Assembly (NCBI GenBank): GCA_031368515.1
Contig: JANMNW010000674.1
Coordinates: forward strand, 1 to 64,000
Length of the DNA: 64,000 nt
Direction: 5' to 3'
Source of the DNA: CANJQH01 sp031368515
GTDB lineage: Bacteria > Chloroflexota > Anaerolineae > J036 > Brachytrichaceae
Every line of letters starts with the position of its first letter. The stretch's first letter is position 1. This document shows positions 8,121 to 19,850 of this stretch, one piece after another. Below the pieces are notes generated by a model. The model saw only the letters and a program-made list of their open reading frames with translations, had not been told where the DNA came from and searched no databases. The translations under genes were made by a program, and so were the position numbers.

Positions 8121-9950
8121 ATGGAAAAACGCCCCCTAGCCCAAGGCCCGGCTTTGACCGCCGCCGGACACCTGCCAGCTGGCACGCCAACCGCGCTGGC
8201 GCTGGCAGGCGCCGACAACCGCACGCTGCTGCTGGGAAGCAAGATCGGCATTCATCGCTGCGCCGATTGGCTGCAAGCCTCGCCACGCTGGGAACGCCTG
8301 CCTAACGCGCCGCTGGGCGTGATTGCGCTGGCCGCATCTCCTGATTTCGACAACGACCATACCCTCGTCGCCAGCACGCAAGCGGACATATTTATCTCGC
8401 GCGATGGCGGGGCCACCTGGCAGCCGGCGAATTTGCCGCCGCCCCACCCGCTGATTCTGTGCCTCGCATTTTCACCTGGATTTGCCGAAGACGGGATGAT
8501 TGTGGCGGGCACCATGGAAGACGGCGTGATCGTCTCGGACGACCGCGGCGCGCACTGGCAACGCCGCAATTTCGGCCTGCTTGACGCCGCCGTCTACGCC
8601 ATCGCGTTTTCACCCAGCTTTTCAGCCGACGGCACGTTGTATGCCGGCGCGGAGTCGGCTCTTTACAAAAGTTACAACCGGGCCAAAGCCTGGAAGCCGC
8701 TCGATTTCGATGAAACGGCTGCGCCGGTGCTCAGCCTGGCGATCGACGGCGCCGGCGCGCTTTTCGCCGGAACGGAGGCCAGCGGGCTGTTTCGCCTGGA
8801 TAACGGGCTAACTTTATGGCAGCGTTGTGATCTTGCGCCCGGCACGGTCAATGCATTGACTGCGACTCGCGATGGCCGGGTGATCGCGGCTACTCACGAA
8901 GGCGTGTACGAGGCTGCGAAAGGCCAGACTGACTGGCGCCAAGTGTTGCGGGCGCCGGTGCTCAGTGTGTGCGCGCACCCGTCCGGCGTGTTTGCCAGTG
9001 TGATCGAGGGAGGCTTGTGGTCACAAACCGGCGCGGACGAATGGCGCCCGCTGGGAACGCCGCCGATCCGTTCGGTCAGCGGTTGCGTGTTGTCGCCGCA
9101 TGTGCCGAGCGGCGAAAAAGTGTATGCGCATGGGCTGCAAGAAGGCATCTGGTCGAGCGTCGACGGCGGCACAACCTGGCAATCGCTTAATGACGAACTG
9201 CCCGCGATTGATGTGCATGCGCTCGCTATCTCGCCGGCCGCTGGCACTCTGGCGGCCGCCACGCCCGACGGCATCGTGCTGAGCGACAACGACGGCGCAA
9301 CCTGGCGCATCGCGCGCGAAGGTGCCGCCACACGGGTGTGCTTTTCGCCGGACGGCGGCGCGCTGGCGGCGGTCTTCAACGACTGCGACGTGCTAACCGG
9401 TTCGCGCGACGGCGCAGCCTGGCGCGACTGCGCGATCCCTTGGCCGGGCGACAGTCGCATTTTGGCTTTGGCGCTGCGCGATGACGGGATGCTATGCGTG
9501 GCGGCGCAGCAGCGCGAAGCGGTGTGCATTTGGTCCGGACGACCCGGCGCGTGGCGCGCGGTGCTGCGCCTGGACTCAATGCCCAACGCAACGGTCTCGT
9601 TTGAGGGAGCGGAACGGCCCGGGCGCTGGCATGCCAGCATCGGTCACACGGTTTTCATGTTCGAGCAGGATGCGCTTGCGGCTCAGGGCGTAATTCAGCC
9701 CAAAGACGAGGCCATGGCGACGGTTCTCGGCTTGTGCGGCGCAACACATGCCGGCCGGCATGTGCTCTTCGCCAATACCGGCAGGCGAATACTGCGCTCC
9801 GAGTCGGTCACGGACTGGCGCATCGTGCATGACTTTGGCGAAGACATCGCGCTTGCATTGGCCCTGGGCAAGCCATCGGCCGGAAAGGCAAGCGTGTGCG
9901 CGCTGGTGCTGGGCGGCGAGTTCCAGCGCGGCGTTTTTGACCTGACCTGA
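8121..9950 (+). CDS. Asp-box (BNR/sialidase-type) beta-propeller protein
   Basis: 609 residues, starting 19 bases after the chaperonin-like gene. Asp-box turns S-x-D-x-G-x-x-W recur: SRDGGATW at 93, SDDRGAHW at 139, SSVDGGTTW near 343 and SDNDGATW near 387. Repeats of AFSPxFxxDGTLYAG type lie between them. This gives one or two beta-propellers of the Ycf48/VPS10/sialidase-like fold. No signal peptide, transmembrane segment or sialidase catalytic triad is recognised, so it appears cytoplasmic and probably binds proteins or glycans. Its constant partner here is the chaperonin-like gene; assembly or monitoring of a client is a guess. Confidence 0.85.
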   Translation: MEKRPLAQGPALTAAGHLPAGTPTALALAGADNRTLLLGSKIGIHRCADWLQASPRWERLPNAPLGVIALAASPDFDNDHTLVASTQADIFISRDGGATWQPANLPPPHPLILCLAFSPGFAEDGMIVAGTMEDGVIVSDDRGAHWQRRNFGLLDAAVYAIAFSPSFSADGTLYAGAESALYKSYNRAKAWKPLDFDETAAPVLSLAIDGAGALFAGTEASGLFRLDNGLTLWQRCDLAPGTVNALTATRDGRVIAATHEGVYEAAKGQTDWRQVLRAPVLSVCAHPSGVFASVIEGGLWSQTGADEWRPLGTPPIRSVSGCVLSPHVPSGEKVYAHGLQEGIWSSVDGGTTWQSLNDELPAIDVHALAISPAAGTLAAATPDGIVLSDNDGATWRIAREGAATRVCFSPDGGALAAVFNDCDVLTGSRDGAAWRDCAIPWPGDSRILALALRDDGMLCVAAQQREAVCIWSGRPGAWRAVLRLDSMPNATVSFEGAERPGRWHASIGHTVFMFEQDALAAQGVIQPKDEAMATVLGLCGATHAGRHVLFANTGRRILRSESVTDWRIVHDFGEDIALALALGKPSAGKASVCALVLGGEFQRGVFDLT

Positions 9951-9965
9951 ACGCCGCATCATCAG

Positions 9966-10267
9966 TCAGTATGCGACGAGCCGCTGCTTCAGATCTGCGC
10001 GCACGCGCTCAAACTCCGATTGAACGGCCTCCGCATGCGCCGTCAGTCCCTCCACCGCGCCCGCGCGCGCTGCCGAATCCAAATCGGCCGCATACTGCAC
10101 GAGCCGTGCCGCGCCGATGAAGCGTGAGCCGGCCGCGATCTGCTGAGCAATCGTTCGCGCGGTTTCGTGATCGCGCGCGCGCGCCGATTCAGTCAGGCGC
10201 GCAATCTGCGCCGAAAGGTCATCCAAATACACGGATGCGACCGCGCCGGCTGTTTGATCCGAGCCGT

Positions 10268-10280
<13 letters not shown>
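9966..10280 (-). CDS. Hpt-like helical protein lacking the phospho-acceptor His
   Basis: 104 residues, starting 13 bases inside the end of the hybrid kinase gene in another frame. The sequence follows an Hpt four-helix pattern. Where Hpt domains read A-H-x-L-K-G-S, this one reads AQQIAAGSRFIGA, so the phosphorylated His is replaced by Gln and the Lys by Ala, while the later I-G-A is kept. The kinase ends in IDEAAWRDLWVR, the segment that normally leads into a fused Hpt domain, so the protein looks like an Hpt domain separated from its kinase. It may act as a phosphorylation-independent docking or inhibitory module. The convergent neighbour ends at 9950. Confidence 0.6.
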
Positions 10281-12882
<2,602 letters not shown>

Positions 12883-12886
<4 letters not shown>

Positions 12887-13434
12887 GCCGGTTGCGGCAT
12901 GCGCGTCAACACCCACTCGGCATGGGTGCCATCTTCCGCGCCCGCGTCGCGCTGCAGGGTGATGTTTTCACCAAAGTGTTGGATGCACCCCATGATCAGG
13001 CCCTCGGCCACGCCGGCAAAGGGCCGGACCGAGCGGTATGTCAGGCGCGCGCCGCCGTCCGCGGCCAAGTCCACAGAAATGCGCGGCAGCTCGGCATCCG
13101 GATATAGCTTGCGCACTTCCACATGAATGTAGCCATCGATCCGTTGCAGCATGTCAAAAGCGCTGGTCACACCCTCGAAAAATGCCGGATACAACGTGGA
13201 GAAACGGCCAAACAGATAGCGGCCAAACGCGCGGGTTAGATCGGGCAACGGCACGCCTGTCTGCGCGCTCAGCGCGACCACCATGCTGAGCATCTCGCGA
13301 TGGTCGTAACTGCCGACGGCCGTGTACGCCCCGCCCGACGGCAAGTCGGACTTGGTGATGATGTCGTCGGCAACGTCAACGCCAAAGGTCTGCTCGACCA
13401 TCTCGATAAATTCGGTGAAGACCATTCCTTTCAT
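12883..13434 (-). CDS. H-NOX haem-based NO/O2 sensor (HNOB domain)
   Basis: 183 residues, a stand-alone H-NOX of standard length. It opens MKGMVFTEFIEMVEQTFG and has SGGAYTAVGSYDH. His104, seven residues before the conserved YPD, matches the proximal haem ligand (His105 of guanylate cyclase beta-1). The haem-propionate motif Y-x-S-x-R is intact as Tyr133, Ser135 and Arg137 (YRSVR). It binds haem and responds to NO or O2. It lies 15 bases after a flippase gene and its TGA overlaps the ATG of the hybrid kinase, its expected partner. The distal pocket could not be judged for O2 versus NO selectivity. Confidence 0.95.
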
Positions 13435-13449
13435 TGTTGTGCTCCAGTG

Positions 13450-14763
13450 TCAAGCATGCTGCGATGAAAAAGCGGCGCGTTCCCGGCGATATAGCATCAG
13501 GTCCCAAACTAGCACCGCGCCAAACAGGCCGGCCATGAGGACGACCTGAATCAAAACAACGTCGCGCAGCGTGGCGTGAAACAGCCACAGCGCAGCGACT
13601 TGCGACACGCCGCCACAAATCGCAAACACACTGCCAAGTTTGTTGCCCGCCGAGAGCCGGTAGTTGATGATCACATTGGCCAGCGCATAGAACGCCGTCG
13701 CCAGCGCATACAGCCACACCAGCGGCGCAACCGGCAGATAAGCGGCCCCAAACAGCAGCCGCACGATAAACTCCGGCGCGGCATAGGCCGCCACGACAAT
13801 GGCCGCGCTGACCGCTCCCACCAGCCCCAATGAATTGACCAGCAGGTGATGATGACGCTCGCCGCGCGCATGGCGTTGCGCAACGATCGGAAAGAGCGTG
13901 GTCACCACCGACCAGGTGGCAAAAAACACGATGCGTCCGATCAGCGCCAGCGCCGCATACTGGCCGGCGTCTTCGGCCGCAAAGAAGTGTTTGACCATCA
14001 GCACATCGCTGTTGTTGATCAGGATCTGACCGACCAGCGCGCCGCCGGCCGCCAGCGCAAAGCGGCCGACCGCTCGGCGCTCCTCGGCCGGCACCGTCGC
14101 CGTTTCGCCGACGCCGGGCCGCTCGGCGGGTGCGCGCGCGATGACCAGGGCGGCGGCCAGCGACACCAGCAGCGCCGCCACCACGCCGTTGACCTCCAGG
14201 CCAAGCGCAAGCAGCGCCACGGCGACGATCAGGCGCGACCACATTTCGGCCTGATAGCTGGCGGCCAGGCGGCCAAACCGCGTGCGGCCTTGCAGCGCGC
14301 CTCGATCGACGGAGACGGCCAAATAGACCGGAACGCCAAATCCAAGAACCGCCAACGGCAGCGCCGATGCCAGATGGAAAAAGTCGCGCAACAGCGGCGA
14401 CAGGCCGGCAAAAACCACCGCGAAGCCCAGCCCGGTCATCCAGGCCAGCCGCGAAAGCCAGCGCTTCAGCGCGGCTCCCTGCCCGCGCAGCATCGCGCTG
14501 CCCGCGCCGTCCGTCGCGTAATGGGTGGCGACAAACTTGGAGGTGACCATGATCAACGCCGCCGCCACAAACGAAAACAGCAGCAACAGCGTGACCATCA
14601 GGCTGGCATCGGCAAACGCCGCTGGTCCAAGCCAGCGGCCCAGCACAATGTTGAAGGCATAGTTGCCGACGTTGACCAGCGTGCTGCTGACAAACAGCAG
14701 CCCGCCGCCGCGCAGCAGCTCGCCGGGCGCCGGCAGCTTGCCGCGCCCTAGTGCCTTAAGCAT
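13450..14763 (-). CDS. Polysaccharide/oligosaccharide flippase (MOP/Wzx-like)
   Basis: 437 residues with 12 or more hydrophobic segments spread evenly, opening LLRGGGLLFVSSTLVNVGNY as in MOP-superfamily polysaccharide exporters. It should flip lipid-linked glycan units across the membrane. The start overlaps the end of the CheY-like gene by 16 bases. Two glycosyltransferases lie at the head of the same operon, so synthesis and export of one glycan are plausibly under control of the signalling genes between them. Confidence 0.87.
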   Translation of the reverse strand: MLKALGRGKLPAPGELLRGGGLLFVSSTLVNVGNYAFNIVLGRWLGPAAFADASLMVTLLLLFSFVAAALIMVTSKFVATHYATDGAGSAMLRGQGAALKRWLSRLAWMTGLGFAVVFAGLSPLLRDFFHLASALPLAVLGFGVPVYLAVSVDRGALQGRTRFGRLAASYQAEMWSRLIVAVALLALGLEVNGVVAALLVSLAAALVIARAPAERPGVGETATVPAEERRAVGRFALAAGGALVGQILINNSDVLMVKHFFAAEDAGQYAALALIGRIVFFATWSVVTTLFPIVAQRHARGERHHHLLVNSLGLVGAVSAAIVVAAYAAPEFIVRLLFGAAYLPVAPLVWLYALATAFYALANVIINYRLSAGNKLGSVFAICGGVSQVAALWLFHATLRDVVLIQVVLMAGLFGAVLVWDLMLYRRERAAFSSQHA

Positions 14764-15113
14764 TGGTCGACCGCCTTTAGCAGTTCCTGCGTGCTCGACG
14801 GTTTGGTGAGAAAGGCGGTCGCGCCGGCGGCGCTGGCGCGCGCGCGGTCTTCGTCATAGTTGCTGGCGGTAAGCATGATCACCGGCAGGTATTTCGTGCT
14901 TGCATCGGCGCGCAGATGCTTGAGCAGCTCCACGCCGTCCACATCGGGCATGTCGATGTCACAGATGACCAGATCGACCGACCGCTGCTCCAGCAGACTG
15001 ATCGCGGCGGTTGCGCCGTCGGCCACGACTGTCTCGTGGCCGGCGGTGCGCAGTTGGGCCTGCAGCACCCGTTGCGTGACAGAGTAATCGTCCACTGCGA
15101 GTATGCGTGCCAT
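14748..15113 (-). CDS. Single-domain CheY-like response regulator
   Basis: 121 residues from ATG 15113 (an upstream in-frame start adds a non-conserved leader). Receiver features: acidic pair VDD at 8-9, phospho-acceptor Asp52 in CDIDMPDVDG, Thr in MLTAS, Lys in FLTKP. There is no output domain, so it works by protein contact. It sits between the partner-switching genes and the flippase and is a candidate phosphate target of the hybrid kinase further downstream. Confidence 0.93.
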   Translation of the reverse strand: MARILAVDDYSVTQRVLQAQLRTAGHETVVADGATAAISLLEQRSVDLVICDIDMPDVDGVELLKHLRADASTKYLPVIMLTASNYDEDRARASAAGATAFLTKPSSTQELLKAVDQCLRH

Positions 15114-15123
15114 AGAAATGCGT

Positions 15124-15474
15124 TTAAGCCTTGCGCCAAACAGCCAATGCTTCTTCGGCGCTGGCCGAGAATTCAAAGACCTGGTCGAATCGGGTGAGTT
15201 TGAGAATGCGGTTGGCGGCCTCGATTTTGGGCGCCACCATGCGCACATTGCCGCCCGCCATGCGCGAGCGTTTGAGCGCCATCACCAGCACCGACATGCC
15301 GGCTGAGTCCATAAACGGCGTGCTCGACAGGTCTAGCACCAGGTTGGTGACGCCGCTGTCCAGCAGGTTGGTGATGCGTTCGCGCAACGCCGGCGCGCTG
15401 AACGCGTCGATTGCGCTCTTGGGCGCGATGACCGCGGCGCGGATAAGGTGTTCGTCTACAGTTAGGTCCATCAT
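15124..15474 (-). CDS. STAS-domain anti-sigma-factor antagonist (RsbV/SpoIIAA-like)
   Basis: 116 residues from ATG 15474, which overlaps the TGA of the kinase gene as ATGA. The STAS fold carries the phosphorylation loop STPFMDSAGMSVLV with the expected Ser. In partner switching the unphosphorylated STAS protein sequesters the anti-sigma kinase; the neighbouring kinase and PP2C phosphatase would set its state. No sigma factor gene is present in the operon, so the final target is unknown. Confidence 0.92.
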   Translation of the reverse strand: MMDLTVDEHLIRAAVIAPKSAIDAFSAPALRERITNLLDSGVTNLVLDLSSTPFMDSAGMSVLVMALKRSRMAGGNVRMVAPKIEAANRILKLTRFDQVFEFSASAEEALAVWRKA

Positions 15475-15899
15475 GGTATGTTCTTGATTAGCCTCCAGCA
15501 ATTGCCACTTGATTCACGCTCGCAGGCCAGCTCGTCCAAGAGCGTGCGCGCGAGAAATACGCCGTAGCCGCCTTCGTGCACGTCATCCAACGCGGGATCG
15601 GGCATCGCAGCGGGGTTGAATGGCGCGCCCGAATCGCGCAGCTCGATTTCGATGCGTCGCGGGCGCTGAAAAACCGACAGGGTCGCGCGGATGCGCTGAC
15701 GTTCAGGATCGCGCCCGCCCTTGTAGGCGTGCTCGACGATATTTACCGCAATTTCCTGGGCGGCCAGCTGCACGTTGTAGCAAATCGACTCGGCATCCTC
15801 GACGCCTTTCAACATGCGCAACGTGTCGGCGACGGCTTCGCGCAAATGCGCCACCTGTGACAGGCTTCCCGGAAGGTCGAGTTTCATTACTTCAGCCAT
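15471..15899 (-). CDS. Anti-sigma-type serine kinase (RsbW/SpoIIAB-like GHKL ATPase)
   Basis: 142 residues. GHKL motifs are visible: N-box QEIAVNIVEHAYKGG, G1-type LRDSGAPFNP and the lid GGYGVFLARTLLDE. It is expected to phosphorylate the STAS protein encoded just downstream and to hold a sigma factor or other target when that STAS protein is phosphorylated. Its start overlaps the phosphatase gene end by 8 bases and its end overlaps the STAS start by 4, so the three are translationally coupled. Confidence 0.93.
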   Translation of the reverse strand: MAEVMKLDLPGSLSQVAHLREAVADTLRMLKGVEDAESICYNVQLAAQEIAVNIVEHAYKGGRDPERQRIRATLSVFQRPRRIEIELRDSGAPFNPAAMPDPALDDVHEGGYGVFLARTLLDELACERESSGNCWRLIKNIP

Positions 15900-17397
15900 G
15901 GCGTTTGATTACCAGCATTGTTTGATCATCCGACTGCTCGGCTGATCCAGAAAATCCGTGCACATCGCCCATCACCCGCGCGACAATGTCTCGCGCCGAT
16001 CCAGGCGCATGCAGCTCAATCGATTCCAGCAGGCGTTCGGTGCTGAACAGCTCGCCGCCCATATCCTTTGCCTCATTCAAGCCGTCGGATGTCACGCAAA
16101 GCACATCGCCCGGCTGCAGCCGCAGCGTGTGGTCGGCACACAGGTTGAAATCCAGAACGCCAACCGGCGGCGCATCGGCTTCCAGCAGCACAGCCCGGCC
16201 GCCGCTCGGACAGAAGACCACCGGCGAATGACCCGCGTTTGCATAAACCAGTTCGCCGCTCTTGGGCGAGTAGCGCCCGACAAACATGGTCGTGAACATG
16301 GCGTTGTTGGTCATGTCGTCATACAAATCCTCGTTGGTGCGGCCAAGCACCAACGCCGGCGTGGGTTCATGCATGAACTTTGCGTGCGTGCGCGTGGCGG
16401 TGCGAACCACCGCCATCATCATGGCAGCCGGCATGCCCTTGCCTGACACATCGCCCACATAGAACATCAGGCCGCCATCCGGTTCAGGCATCAGGTCGTA
16501 GAAGTCGCCGCCCACATCGCGCGCGGGGGCCGAAAAGGTGGCGATGTCCAGTCCTGCAAACATCCGATCCAGGCTGGGCAGCAGGCGCGCCTGCACATCG
16601 CGGGCCAGCTGCATTTCGGCGCCCAGCCGCGCCTGGCGCAGGTTGTCCTGATATAGCAGCGCGTTTTCCAGATAGGCGCTGGTGCGGTCGGCGATCGCCC
16701 CGATCAATTTCACATCCGGCGATCCAAACACGCCGCGCGCGCTATCGGCGACGCCGACCACACAATACACGTCCTTGCGCACGCGAAAGCGCTTGAGGTA
16801 GAGCGAGTGTACGCCAGGGGGCAGCGCATCGCGCGCAGGCAGCCATTCGCCCGCCTCGCCGCCGGCACAGCGCGCGCGGATGACTTCCAGCGCCGCGGTG
16901 CTGAGCTGGCCGCCCGGTGATTGCACCAGCGACGTCACGGCAACGCCGTCGCTCATCGCCGCAAACCCGGAGCGCGCATGAACCAGCCTGGCGGCTTCGC
17001 CTGCCGTATGTGTGAGCATCTCTTCGGCATTCAGATACAGCCGCGTCGACTGCGCCATGTCATATAGCGCCAGCAACTGATCCTGGCTTTCGACCAGGTC
17101 GCCGGTCATGACATCCAGATCGTTCTCCAGGCGGCTGATCGCGCCAAGCGTGCGCGCATCGAGATTCAGGCGCGCTTCGCTCCATATCGGCAGCGCCCCG
17201 CTCACGCGAAGGCGCGTGCGCGTGCCAGCGATCATCGGAGATTCAATGCTAGCCGCATCGCCCACGCCCGCAGCGCCCCACAGCTGGCGGCACTGGCCGT
17301 CGTCGATCAGCGCGAAGCTCGCCGCACCCGCCGCAAGCCAGAATTGCGCTTGCGCATCAAGCTCGCGTCTCTGACCGGATAGCAGTGAGTTTGGCAT
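15892..17397 (-). CDS. PP2C-type (SpoIIE/RsbU) phosphatase with GAF-like sensor
   Basis: 501 residues. The N-terminal half contains a helical linker and a GAF-like region (about 110-260). The C-terminal SpoIIE domain has the metal-binding Asp in RDVGGDFYDLM, VGDVSGKGMPAAMMM and VTSDGLNEAKD. It should dephosphorylate one or both STAS proteins and so release the switch. No membrane segment is seen. No strong ribosome site precedes the start; the spacing to the upstream STAS gene is 41 bases. Confidence 0.92.
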   Translation of the reverse strand: MPNSLLSGQRRELDAQAQFWLAAGAASFALIDDGQCRQLWGAAGVGDAASIESPMIAGTRTRLRVSGALPIWSEARLNLDARTLGAISRLENDLDVMTGDLVESQDQLLALYDMAQSTRLYLNAEEMLTHTAGEAARLVHARSGFAAMSDGVAVTSLVQSPGGQLSTAALEVIRARCAGGEAGEWLPARDALPPGVHSLYLKRFRVRKDVYCVVGVADSARGVFGSPDVKLIGAIADRTSAYLENALLYQDNLRQARLGAEMQLARDVQARLLPSLDRMFAGLDIATFSAPARDVGGDFYDLMPEPDGGLMFYVGDVSGKGMPAAMMMAVVRTATRTHAKFMHEPTPALVLGRTNEDLYDDMTNNAMFTTMFVGRYSPKSGELVYANAGHSPVVFCPSGGRAVLLEADAPPVGVLDFNLCADHTLRLQPGDVLCVTSDGLNEAKDMGGELFSTERLLESIELHAPGSARDIVARVMGDVHGFSGSAEQSDDQTMLVIKRHG

Positions 17398-17438
17398 GAT
17401 GACAGTGTGACGCGTGGATCTCGTATCGTGTCTGAACT

Positions 17439-17777
17439 TCAGTTTCTGCGGAAGGACAGCGCGGCCACGCCTTCCTGCTCAGAAATGGCAATTGGAAAGG
17501 CGCGATCCAGACGCGTCAATTCAAAAATGATGCGCACCGGCTGAGCCACGCAGCTCAACGCAAGCTCGCCGCCGCGCTCGCGGCAGTGCTTCATCTGCTG
17601 CACCAGCAACGACAGCGCCGACGAGTCCAAAAAGTTCACGCCGGTCAGGTTGACCACGGCTTTGGCCGGCTTATTGGCATCGAACCAGGCGCGCACCTGC
17701 GGCACCTCGTATGCGTCAAAGCGGCCGCTCAGGCGCACGACGGGCACGCCTTCAAGATGAGTTGATTCTACTTTCAT
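17439..17777 (-). CDS. STAS-domain protein (second antagonist of the switch)
   Basis: 112 residues from ATG 17777, preceded by GGAGACACC. The STAS core has VVNLTGVNFLDSSALSLLV with serines at the usual phosphorylation loop. Having two STAS proteins around one kinase and one phosphatase resembles RsbV/RsbS-type layouts, in which one is the antagonist and the other scaffolds or senses. Which is which cannot be told from sequence. It follows the GT4 gene by 53 bases in the same direction. Confidence 0.9.
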   Translation of the reverse strand: MKVESTHLEGVPVVRLSGRFDAYEVPQVRAWFDANKPAKAVVNLTGVNFLDSSALSLLVQQMKHCRERGGELALSCVAQPVRIIFELTRLDRAFPIAISEQEGVAALSFRRN

Positions 17778-17830
17778 GTTCGGTGTCTCCTTGGGCTTCA
17801 TTAATCGGCCGCAGGGCCGCACTACACAGT

Positions 17831-19045
17831 TCAGGCTGGCAACGGCTGGCTGCGATTGCGCTCGCCAATCAGCCGCTCGAAATGCAGCAGATACCAGTCC
17901 ACGACTTCGTCCATGGGCAGGCCGCGCGCGGCGCGATAGTTGCGCAACCCCATTTGCTTGCGATGCTCCGGGTAGTCGATGATCTTGCCGATCGCGTGGG
18001 CCAGGCTGTTGGCGTCATCGGGGTCAAAGAACTCGCCGGTGTATCCCTCTTCTGCAACCAGCTCGGCCAGATCGCCGATGCGCGGCAGCACCACAGCCTT
18101 GGCGTAGTCGCCGGCTTGATGCAGCACGCCGCTGCTGCCGGTGGTGCTGGTGTACGGAAACACCACAACCGCCGCCTCGCCAAAGATTCGCCGCACGTCC
18201 TCTTCCGGCACATAGCCGGTAAAGCGAACGTTTTCCACATCGCTATAGCGCTGGCGCATGGATTCGAGATAGCCCGCCGCGTTGGGCGAGTCTGTGCCCG
18301 CAATCACCAGTTCCAACTTCGGCCGGGCGCTGCTCTGCATCAGGCTAAACGCCTCAATCAGCCGCTCCACCCGCTTGTATGTGCCAAACTTGCCAAAAGT
18401 CATGATCTGCAGCGGGCCGGGCGGCAGCTCAAGCGAAGGCGGCGGCGACTCGTCAAACGAGCCATGCGGCGCCAGAAGCGCATTGTCCACGCCATATTTC
18501 GCGCGCAAAATCTCTACGTACTTGGGGATGGTCAGCGCAACCATATCGGCGCTAAGCAGCATGCGCGTGGCGGCATTGCCAAATATGCGGATGGCCGATT
18601 CCATGAGCTTGTTGCCGCCGAACCCTGCATTTTTGAGATCGACCGTCTCCATGATGTTGTGCAACAGCACGATCGTGGGCAGGCCAAGCTGTTTGACCAG
18701 CCAGGGCGCGCTCAGCCCGAGTGACGCCGGCACTTTCCCCCGGCCAAAGCTGGCGAACTGAATGTTGAACAACACGGCATCGGGCTTGTGCTTGCTCACC
18801 GCATTGCGAATGCGCCAGGCGTTGTCGATGGCGTCGAAACGCCAGCACGGATCGACGGTCACCTTGGCGCCGGGCCCGTCAAACACATACTGCTTGCCGG
18901 CGGGCAGCTCGTCGCCAAGCAGGATCAATTCGTCCACTTCCGGCTTGCGGCGCAGATAGCGGAAGAAGTGAAAGGCATATTCGGTCAGCGATCCGCTGCT
19001 GGGCGGATGCGCGGTGACGACGGCGATGCGAAGCGTTGGTGGCAT
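17831..19045 (-). CDS. Glycosyltransferase family 4
   Basis: 404 residues with a GT-B layout. The N-terminal acceptor half opens LRIAVVTAHPPSSGSLTEYA; the C-terminal donor half has LQIMTFGKFGTYKRVERLIEA and VVVFPYTSTTGSSGVLHQAG. It should transfer a sugar from a nucleotide-sugar to a lipid-linked or polymer acceptor at the cytoplasmic face. It lies 31 bases after the GT2 gene and heads the signalling-flippase operon. The sugar specificity is unknown. Confidence 0.9.
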   Translation of the reverse strand: MPPTLRIAVVTAHPPSSGSLTEYAFHFFRYLRRKPEVDELILLGDELPAGKQYVFDGPGAKVTVDPCWRFDAIDNAWRIRNAVSKHKPDAVLFNIQFASFGRGKVPASLGLSAPWLVKQLGLPTIVLLHNIMETVDLKNAGFGGNKLMESAIRIFGNAATRMLLSADMVALTIPKYVEILRAKYGVDNALLAPHGSFDESPPPSLELPPGPLQIMTFGKFGTYKRVERLIEAFSLMQSSARPKLELVIAGTDSPNAAGYLESMRQRYSDVENVRFTGYVPEEDVRRIFGEAAVVVFPYTSTTGSSGVLHQAGDYAKAVVLPRIGDLAELVAEEGYTGEFFDPDDANSLAHAIGKIIDYPEHRKQMGLRNYRAARGLPMDEVVDWYLLHFERLIGERNRSQPLPA

Positions 19046-19076
19046 GGTGGTAATTGTGATGGTTGATCGCTAACGT

Positions 19077-19850
19077 TCAGGCGGCTTGCGGGTAAATGCC
19101 GCGCCAGTTGTTGCGGAGAATGGTGACCATGTCCGTCAGAAAGCGGCGCGACTCTTTGACAGCATCGACCTTTGAGCCGGGTGAATCGACCCAGGTCACC
19201 GGCACTTCAGCCACACGCCAGTCCCACTTCGCGGCCAGAAAGAGATGCTCCAAATCGAATGAAAAGCCGTTGATCGTCTGGGCTTGATACAGCTTTGCCG
19301 CCGCCGCGGCGGTGTACATCTTAAATCCGCACTGCGTGTCGCGTACGCCGATGCGCAGCACGTTTTGCACGAGGAAGCGCAGCGTGCCGCTCATGACGCG
19401 CCTCACCAGCTTGCGATTGGATTCACCCGCGCCTTTCGCCGCACGCGAGCCCACGGCAACGTCGTAGCCTTCATCGGCCAGCTTTGCCAGCAGCCGGCTC
19501 AACTCCTCAATTGGCGTGGAGTTGTCCGCATCCGCGAACAGCCGATAGCGCCCGCGCGCGGCCAGCATGCCGCGGCGCACCGCGCTGCCCTTGCCGCCAT
19601 TGCGCTCGGCTTCGACCACGCACAAATTGGCCAGCCCCAGGCCCTTGCACAAGGCAACCGTGTCATCCTTCGAGCCATCATCGGTAATGATCAATTCCCA
19701 GTCAATGCCGAGATCGCACACATGCGACGCAATCGCGCCGATGGTCGGCACAATGCGCATCGCTTCGTTGTATGCAGGCACCACGATGGAAAGGTAAGGT
19801 TCTCCTTTCAAGGGCTGTGTTTTCCAGCTTTGATAGTTTTCGTATGACAT
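19077..19850 (-). CDS. Glycosyltransferase family 2, dolichyl/polyprenyl-phosphate glucosyltransferase-like
   Basis: 257 residues from ATG 19850 (a longer frame opens at 19928 without family similarity). GT-A features: LSIVVPAYNEAMRI, ITDDGSKDDT, NGGKGSAVRRGM and the metal-binding FADADNSTP, the ALG5-type signature. RDTQCGFKMY is also typical. It probably loads a hexose onto polyprenyl phosphate, giving a membrane donor for later glycosylation. It is the first gene of the eleven-gene minus-strand unit. Confidence 0.92.
   Translation of the reverse strand: MSYENYQSWKTQPLKGEPYLSIVVPAYNEAMRIVPTIGAIASHVCDLGIDWELIITDDGSKDDTVALCKGLGLANLCVVEAERNGGKGSAVRRGMLAARGRYRLFADADNSTPIEELSRLLAKLADEGYDVAVGSRAAKGAGESNRKLVRRVMSGTLRFLVQNVLRIGVRDTQCGFKMYTAAAAAKLYQAQTINGFSFDLEHLFLAAKWDWRVAEVPVTWVDSPGSKVDAVKESRRFLTDMVTILRNNWRGIYPQAA

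Noticed and set aside
6608..8251. 547-codon minus-strand frame over the chaperonin-like gene
   Set aside because: No recognisable domain; the plus strand matches Cpn60 across its length.
13846..14751. 301-codon plus-strand frame over the flippase
   Set aside because: Highly basic low-complexity translation; opposite strand gives a normal multi-pass membrane protein.
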